From: Gnetum montanum
Taxonomy: Eukaryota; Streptophyta; Gnetopsida; Gnetales; Gnetaceae
Direction: 5' to 3'
DNA length: 64,000 nt
NCBI GenBank assembly: GCA_015680685.1
Contig: MNCI01001960.1
Coordinates: 329,508-393,507, forward strand
The notes beneath the pieces are model-generated. The model did not search any database, was not told the origin of the DNA, and worked only from the letters and a program-made list of their open reading frames with translations. This document shows, in pieces, positions 9,315 through 18,208 of the stretch; the stretch's first letter is position 1; each line of letters starts with the position of its first letter. The position numbers were made by a program, and so were the translations under genes.

Positions 9315-12074
9315 ATGGATTCCTTTTACTCAAACACAACCACCATGGTCATTACTGATCTGGGTGCCACACCTATCAATCCTACGGTGGTCACAGGACC
9401 AGCTCCCGGCGTAGCGGGACATCAGGGCCCATTGCGTCGTTCATTGAGGCTCCAGGGAAAAGAGCCTATCTTTACGGTTATAACCCCTGAAGAATACAAT
9501 TTCATATGCGTTAAGATCCAGGCGAGGCTGACTCTCAGCCAAGCCGAGCTTGAAGCGAAACGAAACTTTGAGGTGCTCCACCGGGGGGGCTATGATTTTA
9601 AGCCAATAGCCTACGACATAATCCCCTTGACCGAACACCAACACGAACTTCTCACATAGTTGGTCATGGCCAAAGGCCAAACTTCACAACCTATGGTGGA
9701 GCCCCAGCATGGGGAAGAGGCAGAGGATAAATTTGCGGCTCTGTCCGAACATTCGTTCCATACTCTGACGCCCCACACATACGTAAATCCACTGTTCCCT
9801 TACAACGGAGAGGCAGCCTCTCTGGACCCATCCATGACTGCGCAGATGCACATTTCTATCTTTCCGCAGGCCAATGCACAGTCGTCTGGGTTGCAAGCAC
9901 AAATACCGCACCATAACACGGGGGTGGTTCCATCACCACTGGTACTTAGTATCCTAGCGGTGATCCTGATGACCACCGCGCCCCATTTCATCCCGCAGAT
10001 ACAACCCCATAACGTATCTGTAACGCGCCCTGCTCAGACCATGCCGCTTCCACATCCGCAAACTCAATAGATACCCATGAACGCTCAGCCACAAACATAC
10101 ACCCAACAATCTGCCGCAGGTCAGTGGGCCAACCCAGTGGTGCAGCATGCTCAGTTTGTGGTGTACGGCATGCAGCCCCCCATTGCACCTATAACACAAG
10201 CTCCATAGAGGATCCCGCAGTATACCTATCCCTATTTTGTGCAGCAGGCAACTGTCAACCCCTCTGCCCAAACCAGTAGGTGGTGGTCTTCACAGGCCCC
10301 TCCACCTGCAGGGATCCCCACCGAGCCAGCAGCCAGCCAGCCTCTCCCGTTGTTTCCGTTTCCTAGTGCCACCCTCTCGGTCCAACCTCCTATGCCTGCT
10401 GCACAGACACCTCCGTCAACGGGTCTAGACCAAGCCTTCCAGCTTATACAGACCCTCACTGAGGAGGTCCGACGCCTTAAAGCCGCTGGATCTGATACTA
10501 TTCAGATCATGGACTTTTACCAGGATGATCCGATTAGTTCAGCGGTCCCTATGCTATCGTTACCACCCGGGATGTCCCTACCTCATTTTACCAAGTACAA
10601 TGGGGAGGGAGATCCCAACGCTCACCTTGTCACATTTAGATCTGAGTCCTTGTTGCTTGAACAGTGGCCACACACTATCATCCGCATCTTTGCGATGTCG
10701 TTAACAGGGATAGCGTTGGATTGGTACCGAGCCCTCCCACGCTCCTCCATCTCAACCTTGGAAGAGCTGCTGACCCAATTTGTGACCCGCTTCAAATACA
10801 ATTTGAAGCTGGAAGTCACACTGGATCAGCTCATGGGGGTGAAATAGGACCCGCTCGAGCCCGTCCAAAAGTTTATACAGCGCTGGAATGCCACCTTGAA
10901 CGAGATCCGCGAGCCAATCACGGATTCACATATGCTGGCTATGTTCAAGGGGGCAGTCAATGACTTCATTAAGTCAAAGTTGTACTACCTTTCCCCGAAT
11001 AATTTACATCAGGCCTTCGCACAAGTTAGGAGCATCCAAGATGCTACGGAGGCCAGCAAAGACCCGGCGTATGTCGCCTACAAGAACACACACAACAAGG
11101 CCAAAGACAAGGGTAAGATGGCAACAACGATAGTAGCCACGCTGACTGAAAACGCAAAGAACAACAACAAGAAGGCACCCACAATAGCACCCCCTGAGGC
11201 CATGGCTAGTGCTAGCACCAGCCAAGCCACAACTGCCCCTGAAGAGGCCCCCTAGCCAAAGACAAATTTTGAGCGTAAAGATCGTTCAAAATATGCGGCT
11301 TTACCTGTAAAGCATTCTGAATTGCTGAAACAACTATTAGCGACAGGGCACATTCAACCTAAGAAGGTGTCCGAGGAAGCTCTGAAGTGTCACAGGCGTC
11401 ACTGTGAACTGCTGAAGGACCCTTCTTTAGCTCTGCCTAACGAACCGGCAGTCCCGAGATCTTTCAGGCTGGACCATTTTTGTGACTACCACCAGATGTG
11501 TGGTCACGACACGGATTACTGCTGGGCGTTGAAGGACGACATTCAACGCATGATCGACGAAGGTCATATAAAATTAGACAGCAGTAACCCTACGCGTCCG
11601 GAAAACCAAACACTACATGTATATAAGGATCCGTTGAACGCAAACTACGATCCTTATACAATCACTGTGGTGAGTATGGATGGTGAGCGTAAGGGACCGC
11701 CAAAACAGCCTTTTGTTTTGCTCGTCCCCGCCAGCTCACCAAGTGGGCCAACTACTTCAGTGGCAGCCAGTGGGGTCTCATGGCCACCTTTCATTATACG
11801 GGCACCTTCCCAAGTATGCCCTCAGTCATGCGACAGTACTCAAGCCGCGGCTCCGTTCACGCCCACGCCTAGAGCGCCCTTCATTATCATGGCGCTAAAA
11901 CCACGGCCTGCTCCTCTCACGCAGGGGCAGACCTTTCATCAAGATAACCAACCATCGCCTCCCAAGGGAAAGGGGGAGAGTACCGCAGTTAACGCAACAA
12001 AAGACCACCTTACGCTTGGCTTCCCTAAGCCCAGGCCCCTAGCCTCTGTGCCTTTGTCCACACCTCAGAAGTAG
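9315..12074 (+). pseudogene. Gag of element 1
   Basis: A single frame from ATG 9315 (MDSFYSNTTT), interrupted only by TAG codons at 9657, 10068, 10206, 10845, 11253 and 12072. Order: N-terminal RRSLRLQGKE (about 9437) and YNFICVKIQA; a Pro/Gln-rich linker; capsid-like core DFYQDDPIS (about 10510), FTKYNGEGDPNAHL (about 10590), ALDWYRALPR and FVTRFKYNLKLE (about 10710-10810); a basic stretch; then a zinc-knuckle variant CDYHQMCGHDTDYC (about 11490), of the C-x2-H-x4-H-x4-C form common in plant Tat/Athila Gag. A linker with PFVLLVP / PFIIRAP repeats leads to protease. Packages the RNA in family members. Which ATG is used is inferred from element 2 and 3 alignment. Confidence 0.85.
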
Positions 12075-12164
12075 GAAAAAAGTACAGAAACGCAGCCACC
12101 TCCTCTTGGCAGGAAAAAGAACAACCCTCCCACTGACACCACTCTACCTCGAGAGATCCATCTC

Positions 12165-13105
12165 TTGGGCCAAATGGAGCAGGACAAGGGGGATAAACAA
12201 TCCGGCCGAGAGAAGGACCTCCTCGATGCATTCACACAGGTCAAGCAAGCTCTTAAGAAAAAGAACACAACGCTGAGCCTGTATGACTTACTGATGACAT
12301 CTCGAGAACATCGTGAGGCTATGGTATGCATGCTGACATCCATATCGGTGGATGGAAACCTCCCAGCAGAAGAGGAAGCGATACACGCTGTCATGTTTCC
12401 TTCAGAAGCTGAGCAACCCAAGCCCACCTCGCTGACCTTTCTTGACAAGTTCGTCAAAGACGACCCGGAGAAAGGTCAAGTAACGACTGAGCCTATGTTC
12501 ATTACCATTCGGGTCGGCCAATACCAGATTCAGAGGGTGCACATGGATGATGGCGCAGCAACCAACGTCGTTCCTTATTCCATAGTGGATAGGCTGGGCT
12601 TGGTCGACCAGATCACTCCCACGACGACAGCCTGCGTAAAATCGTTCAACGGAGCACGAGTTCAAGTCAAGGGAATGATGCGTATCGAGTTTGTGGCAGG
12701 GGATCAATTTCCAACCGAAGCCACATTCTTAGTGGTCGAGAAGATGCCTAGTTTCAACTTGATCTTAGGGAGGTCGTGGTTAGCCCAGCTGAGGGCAGTT
12801 TCGTCGCCGATACACCAAGAGATACACCTGCCCTACACCGGGGGGAGGTCATCATACGCGGTGACGAGGTCACCCCCAGGACCGTCAATAACATTGAGGA
12901 AGAACAGGGTTCAGAGATTGAAACAACTGATGATCAGTCCCATCTCCAAGCCCCTAAACAAACCGACAATGACGACGATGGTCTAGCCTGGGCCGACCTG
13001 CCATTTCCAGATGACAGCGTAGAGGAGTCAAACCACAAGCCTCCTCGCCCTTACGCAACACCTAACGTAAAGGCCATTAAGAGACAATTGCGCATCAACG
13101 GTTGA
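12165..13105 (+). pseudogene. Aspartic protease of element 1 (frameshifted)
   Basis: In the same frame as Gag. It begins with a helix (KQALKKKNTTLSLYDLL), then a retropepsin core: HMDDGAATNVVP (about 12540, active-site D-x-G as DDGA) and NLILGRSWLAQ (about 12755), the flap/ILG element. A 1-nt loss in a G-run at about 12838-12845 moves the C-terminus into another frame, which ends at TGA 13103-13105 (...ATPNVKAIKRQ). The conserved downstream words WADLPF and PNVK match elements 2 and 3 (WAELPF, PNIK). The enzyme would cut Gag-Pol in the particle. Confidence 0.85.
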
Positions 13106-13297
13106 ACAATGGTCTTTTGCGTGTACCGTCAATCTCTTGTAAGTTAGCACACTCCCCATTTAACAACTTCTTTTGTTTCAATGTGCTTTTACACTATATT
13201 TTCTTTCTATGTTTTATCGTACCCGCCTTAGTTATGCTTTCACATTACTTCACGCATTTATACAAGATTACATTTTTGTTACAATTTACGCAGCTGG

Positions 13298-13465
13298 CCC
13301 GAAACGACCTTAAACTAGTTATACAAAATCAACCTCTTCGTATTGTTATAAGTAGTTATGCAGTCAGCCCGCAACGGCCTTAAACTAGTCATCCAGAGTT
13401 ATCTACAATCATCATTTATGCTTTCTTTACATTACGCATCTGGCCTGCAATGGCCTTAAACTAGG
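13298..13465 (+). repeat. TTAAACTAG motif array between protease and antisense gene, element 1
   Basis: Three copies of cccgaaacgaccttaaactag and variants at about 13298, 13365 and 13443, spaced about 70 bp. The motif recurs before RT (about 18046) and many times in the 3'UTR (21580-21985). Elements 2 and 3 have the same motif in matching places, although the surrounding sequence is not conserved. Confidence 0.75.
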
Positions 13466-13660
13466 AATTACGTTCTATCATTATTACTTAGGCGAACTTT
13501 TCAATAATTACACTTACACTCTACAGGAAAAACACAAGAAAGAATAAAAATATATGTAACTGAAATTTAACGCATCCACCAGGTTTTATAACGCGTCTTT
13601 CAGATCATTCGTAAAATGATAGTACACTCAACATGCAATAAAACTATGCGTAAATTATAA

Positions 13661-13930
13661 TTACGCATTTCCCCTACTGCCACTATCACTGGTATCTCTT
13701 AAGTCGAGATCCAATGCTAATGGATCGTCCTCCAATGGGCCATCGTTTCTAGCAATGATTCTTTCATGAAGAATGTCCTCTCTGCGAGGTCCCCATTCTG
13801 GCACCAGCTCCACGGAAGGATGCTCCTCATTGTTGCGTTCTTCTTCTTCTTCCTCTGCTTCTTCCGCTGCTTCCGCCGCTCCTTCCGCTAACTCCTCAGC
13901 TTGTTCGTCTTCCCTATCCTCGGCTGGTAT
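13661..13930 (-). pseudogene. Antisense gene exon 8: acidic tail, element 1
   Basis: Acceptor tgttcag at 13931. 89 codons and a TAA with no internal stop, rich in Glu (AEEAEEEEER), ending RDTSDSGSRGNA. Elements 2 and 3 end with a shorter (about 33 codons) Gly/Asp-rich tail ending GDNPPVPDV and GDDPPVPDA. The tail length therefore differs between lineages while the splice position is kept. Confidence 0.7.
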
Positions 13931-14011
13931 CTGAACATAGTCGGCACATTAGTTACACATGGCTTAGCATCACAATAAAAAAAATGCAAACTAAGTCACG
14001 CGTAAACTTAC

Positions 14012-14829
14012 TTGTGACGGCCCTACTTCTGCAGCAAAGGGGAACTTGTCCAGACCATCCCACAGGCGCTTCATGATCTCTTCCTTCGTTAGATCTGGCC
14101 ATACGTCCTCTCCCAAGGCTGCCCCAGCCTTTACTTTCCCTTTCTCCACACTACTCCAGCAGGGTGGGTCCGGGAAGAAGGTAGGGATTGAAGCCTGACC
14201 CCCAGGGAAAGTCATTGCCCTTTCGGGGGATGCGTTGACGGTCACCTACTCCTCGAACTTCTTGAAGGCATCGGAAGCACCGATGACATCCTGAAAGACT
14301 TCTAAGGACCGGGCCCTGACGGCAAGATCTCGGTAGAGTCTCCGATAAGCAATGCTTTCCCTCTTGTACAAGTGCTTGTGATCCTTCTCCTTCTGCCCCC
14401 ATTCTTGCACACTTGTACAATAATCCCTCCAGTCCCGAATTTTCTGAGCTAGGAGTTCTACCTGCATTCGTTGCTCCACTAACGTGCAACTGGTCTGTAC
14501 GCTGTGTTTGATGGCTGTCCAATATCGGGAGTAATCGACAACAGCAGTACGCCAGTCTTCATCCCCCGATGCTCGAGCTTGTAAGAAGTCGCACCGCGAT
14601 TTTAAGTCTCCGACCTCTTTGGTCAGAGATTCAACCTTCTGCTCTGACTTCTGCAACCTTTTCCACAGATTCTCATTAACGTCCTTACTCTCCCATAAGG
14701 AGCATGTTGAGCGTAACGCACATTTAAGCATTTTCTCATAAATGTGGCATGGCACGACCACTTCATTGGATGGGGGCTCCACTATGTCCAAATCAATGGG
14801 CTCAGTGGGATCCCATCGTAGGCGAACTC
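14012..14829 (-). pseudogene. Antisense gene exon 7: coiled-coil region, element 1
   Basis: Starts at ttctgttag|GAG with VRLRWDPTEP, matching AKLRWDPSET and DKLRWDPSES in elements 2 and 3 at the same phase. A predicted coiled coil follows (LWKRLQKSEQKVESLTKEV and on), then WRDYCTSVQEWGQKEKDHKH, equal to element 2/3 W..F.SKVCKWGQDEKNHKH. One in-frame TAG at 14246 (FEE-stop-VTVN). It ends VGPSQ|GTAAGT with phase 0. The exon is 818 nt; elements 2 and 3 have 785. Such a coil would suit dimerisation (inference). Confidence 0.75.
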
Positions 14830-15416
14830 CTAACAGAAACAATCATCAGCGTCGATGACATATTACCCTTATGTAATATTACAAATTGACTACAACCATA
14901 ACGTACCCGCTCCAGGTTCAACGCGTTCCACGTGCTCGATCATGTCGCTGACGACGCCTTCCATGAAGGCAAATTTATTAGGGAAGTCCCTCCACGCTCT
15001 GCTCACAACGACAGACGTGGGCGTGTCCTCTTCGCCTGTAGCGTAATTCAGTCAGAAACCTCACTCATTTACAGAAATCCTGCAAACACGCTAACATACT
15101 TATTACCTCTACCGGTGACAGTGGCGATTTCGTCAACATCTTCCATATCCCCTTCCCTTTCATGCACTTGAGTCTGTGTGTCGCTGGTTCCAGTAGCTGG
15201 GGCCTCCTCACGCACCCGAGTCTGTACACGGCTCATGCTAACAGCCGGAACCTCTTCTTCAAAAATTGAGGCCCCCTCCCTAAGACTTAGTGTTATTGCC
15301 CCCGTCTTAGGGGTCAGTTCTTTCATCATTTTTACTGGTCACGTCATAGCACCTTAGTATACCATTGCATACGACATCTAAACAAACATTGCGTAATATA
15401 ATTCTTTCATGCTTAC

Positions 15417-16456
15417 CAAGCTATGGCTTATTCCGCTGAACTGTGATCGCCACAGTCTGGCCTGCGTCACCCTCAGGGGCCTCAGCCAGGCGGAGCCTTT
15501 TCCGTCGAGCTGCAGGCTCTACAATTTCTTCCACCACGTGCTTCCCTTGTGAGCCTTCGCCAGTGTAGGTAGGCATTATCTCACCTACACTATCGAGGCC
15601 CTGCATTTGGGGAGGCGCCAGACCCTTAGTCGTTATAGACAACGACTTACCGATACCTGTCGGCGGATCCTGCCCATGGGTAGTGCTGAGAATGTGGCTA
15701 ATCCAAGGTCTGGATAGCTAGTCTTGGTCTTGCTGCTCCCAGACCCCATTCCTCTGAATGACCAGAAACTCAACAAATCGCCAGAGGCAAGCTATGAAGA
15801 ATGCGTAATGCACGTTGAAACGAGATTCAAGCTTCTTGCGAAGCTTGATCATCTCATTACGTAGTCCTTTGGCAAAATAGCTTGCCCAATTGAACTGAGT
15901 CCCCTCCTCCAGAACCTCCTACATAATATGGGTCTGTTCTACGGAAAATAACTTCACCTGCGAGAGGGTTTTGGGGAAGGCCCGGGCCCGGAAAAGGGGA
16001 TAAAGTGTCTTGGCAGCGCCCATCTCAAATTTTTCGCAGGGAAACCCTTTGGTTTCCTTTGGGACCCTTACCCACTCCTTCAGCCAATTTTGGAAAGCTT
16101 CGGTCCTCTTCACCTTCTCGCTTACGGGAGGGCCGTCTGAGGGGACGCCAAAGAGGTCCACGAAGAGTTGAGCGTCAATGTCAGAACTCACGTGCACATT
16201 CTGTATGCGCGTTCAGAAACGCTCGGCCTTCTCATTGAAGGAGTTGACCAGGGTTAGCATCTCGCTGGCGGGGACATTAGGATTCACAGCCAAAAATAGG
16301 TGCATTAGCCCTACTGCTCAGATCTTGGAGGTCACCGCGACTGGGGCCGTCGAGTGGCTGAGCCAGCGTTGTGCGTCCTTGATGTCACCGTAGCGGAAGA
16401 GGACAACGCTCGCCTCGCGGCCAGAATCGTAAGGGTAATCTCTTGAGATTCCCTAA
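15417..16456 (-). pseudogene. Antisense gene exon 4: large unrecognised domain, element 1
   Basis: Largest exon (1,040 nt; 1,047 in element 2). Conserved words with element 2 are NSFNEKA/NSFNKSV, LFVDLFGVPSDG/LFSNLFGVPADG, LYPLFRARAFPKTLSQV/LYPLFRAWVFPKSLS, QFNWASYFAKGLRNEM/HYNWAQFLLAGMHKEI, and then SLSITTKG. The helical core followed by a low-complexity tail resembles plant transposon-associated proteins in layout, but I cannot name a family. TAG and TGA codons interrupt it five times. Acceptor is either 16457 or four bases on. Confidence 0.65.
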
Positions 16457-16553
16457 CTGTGCAACATGAAGCACGAATTAATCAAATCTCTATTATGCAA
16501 TGTCCAAAATCTACAATAACATTACGCAGTACTCAACTACACCACCGCCTTAC

Positions 16554-16815
16554 CGGGGCCAAATGACAACGGAAATGACGGGAGTTCCCTCTGCACGTCC
16601 TCGACGGTGAGGGGCAGATCCAAGGTCCAGTCATCGTGTAGCCACCCGACTCATTGGCAACTCTCAAAAACCCTGGCGTAACGGGTGGGGTACTCACGCA
16701 TGTCAAAGCCGATCTGCTCTATAACACCGGCGCGTACGTTGCTAGTAGCAGTAAACGCCATTATCGTCGTTTCGGCCCAGGATAACATATCCCCATCTCC
16801 AACTAACTTGTTGTC
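16554..16815 (-). pseudogene. Antisense gene exon 3, element 1
   Basis: Begins GDGDMLSWAETT and includes RVFESCQ(stop)VGWLHDDW, matching element 2 RVFAMCQACGWLHEDW. Donor ccccg|GTAAGG. The exon is 262 nt against 269 in element 2. The reading phase is off by one relative to exon 2, so one small indel is present. No known domain recognised. Confidence 0.6.
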
Positions 16816-16944
16816 CTGAATAAAGAACCTATGTCATACAACATAAGCTTATTTTACATTTTTCACCATTTTCCCTATATTTCACACCGACAACAGACAT
16901 AAAAGCCAAAACAAAAACATAGACAGTTACTAGAATTCGCTTAC

Positions 16945-17394
16945 CCACCAGCGTAGTACACCGTGCCTAGTGGGTTCTGGAAACACATAGAGACATGGCG
17001 CACCATGAACAGTGTGTTGTATGCATGATAACAGTTGAACTGAGCCATTTCCTAGATCCAGTGCAAGCTCCGTAACCCCCAAGCGCTAAGTTCTCGGTCC
17101 TCCGAGTAGCCCGTGTCGATGGCCCCATCTGTCAAAAAGGCCAAAACGTTTTGCACAGAACCCATCAACAGGTGCTCTAACAGGGCACCTGCGATGTCAT
17201 CAGACACATCAGACCATACGATGATGCTGAAGTTACGCAGCAAGAACTGCAGGAACTCCAGTGCACCCTGTCAAAACCATATTGCCTTCCCTTGCAACCG
17301 CGTGTGCGGGGGAGGGACATTGGGGACGATGGGGTTTATACAACATAGAACCCCAATGATATCCAGCATAATCAAAGTGGGCTTTAGCACAACA
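16945..17394 (-). pseudogene. Antisense gene exon 2: FCP1/NIF-like HAD domain, element 1
   Basis: Exactly 450 nt, as in element 2. It reads KPTLIMLDIIGVL, then AIWF(stop)QGALEFLQFLL, FSIIVWSDV and YNTLFMVRHVSMCFQNP. These align in order with landmarks of plant FCP1-homology proteins: LLVLDLNGLL, RP-x-EFLEF, F-x-VGVWSS and SNTLLVDDSPYKALLNPP. The first catalytic Asp is kept here (LD-x-x-G) but the second, two residues on, is Ile. The distal DD pair is replaced by VR. So it looks like a pseudo-phosphatase fold that may bind rather than cleave. Recognition is from motif order only; a profile search is decisive. Confidence 0.65.
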
Positions 17395-17668
17395 CTGTAC
17401 AGAAAACCAATACACACGTAACTCCTACATTTACATTTGCATCGCTAAATGCAGAAAACTCATAAATTACACCTAGCTATCCAGGCCGACATCGCCCAAA
17501 CCCTTGCAATGACGCAAGGTTCGTCCCTGCCAACAGCGATAGACGCAACCTCACCAAAACCCTCGCATTAACCCGAGGTCCACAATTTTGACATTCACAT
17601 TCACGCAACAGACATCATGAAAAAAATAGACATTAAAAACAAATGTAAGCATAGGAGGAATGGCCTAC

Positions 17669-17787
17669 CGGTTCAAAGGCGTCGGGTCACAAACATCAAC
17701 CAGCGCCTACGAAACACGATTCAGATTTTCTTGCACTTCATCAATTTTGCCCAGTTTCGCGTTCTTCCTCTTCGTCTTTGGTGCCAT
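17669..17787 (-). pseudogene. Antisense gene exon 1, element 1
   Basis: ATG at 17787 opens MAPKTKRKNAKLGKIDE, a Lys-rich start that could act as a nuclear localisation signal. One TAG interrupts it (NRVS-stop-ALVD). The donor is aaccg|GTAGGC and leaves CG, which with T from exon 2 makes Arg. The corresponding exon in element 2 has a different sequence (MGKGKEVEG) but the same end phase, so the N-terminus appears exchangeable or fast-evolving. Confidence 0.65.
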
Positions 17788-18039
17788 TGTGATGGTTTCA
17801 AAATTTTTTCATAGCCTAACGCTTGCAAATCTTCGCAAGATTACACGCTCCAATTTTCTGCTCTCCCTTCTCTCGATCAGAAATGGTTATGAATTCAAAT
17901 TCACGATAGCCAGCAACCAGTTCTCATCAAAAAACCACTTACTTATATGCGAAGATCACCAACTTGATATCCGATTTCAGCGGGACTTTCCCGAAACGGA
18001 ACCCGAAAATCAAGATATTAATGCGGTTGATATTGCATG

Positions 18040-18075
18040 CACTACTGTCCGAAATGACATTAAACTACCACATCT
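18040..18075 (+). repeat. TTAAACTA motif copy between antisense gene and RT, element 1
   Basis: ctgtccgaaatgacattaaactacc closely matches the motif found after protease and in the 3'UTR. In element 2 this position has about five copies (32365-32522). It lies upstream of the antisense gene's start. Confidence 0.6.
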
Positions 18076-18208
18076 TATCGCCTCGTAATCGGGTTACATT
18101 GATTAGAGCTTGTCTATAATATTCAAAATTCATTCAGCCTTCCACGTTCGGCGACATCACGTCACTTGTCTCCTAACCATTTACGCACTTGCCGGTTTTG
18201 CAAGACAG

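Larger units (their letters stand above)
13661..17787 (-). pseudogene. Antisense eight-exon gene of element 1 (FCP1-like domain protein)
   Basis: Minus-strand exons: 17787-17669, 17394-16945, 16815-16554, 16456-15417, 15334-15107, 15035-14907, 14829-14012, 13930-13661. Introns are 274, 129, 97, 82, 71, 77 and 81 nt with GT-AG ends. Exon phases fit at most junctions (for example AAC CG|T GTT), and the last exon ends in TAA. About 1,105 codons. Parts: basic start MAPKTKRKN, FCP1/NIF-like HAD domain, a large unrecognised domain, a coiled coil, an acidic tail. In-frame TAG/TGA codons and a phase slip between exons 2 and 3 mark it as decayed. The same gene occurs in elements 2 and 3. A role in the nucleus is inference. 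Confidence 0.8.
13139..18208 (+). other. Candidate sense-strand intron between protease and RT
   Basis: After the protease stop there is a strong 5' splice site (ctctt|GTAAGT at 13139). The RT reading frame opens just after an AG at 18204 or 18208 (ttgcaag|acag|atgg). Ogre-type Tat elements are known to have an intron between protease and RT. Here the interval would be about 5 kb and contains the whole antisense gene. In element 2 an acceptor-like ttattggtag precedes RT at 32606, but no GTAAGT donor is evident, so the call is tentative. Confidence 0.35.
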
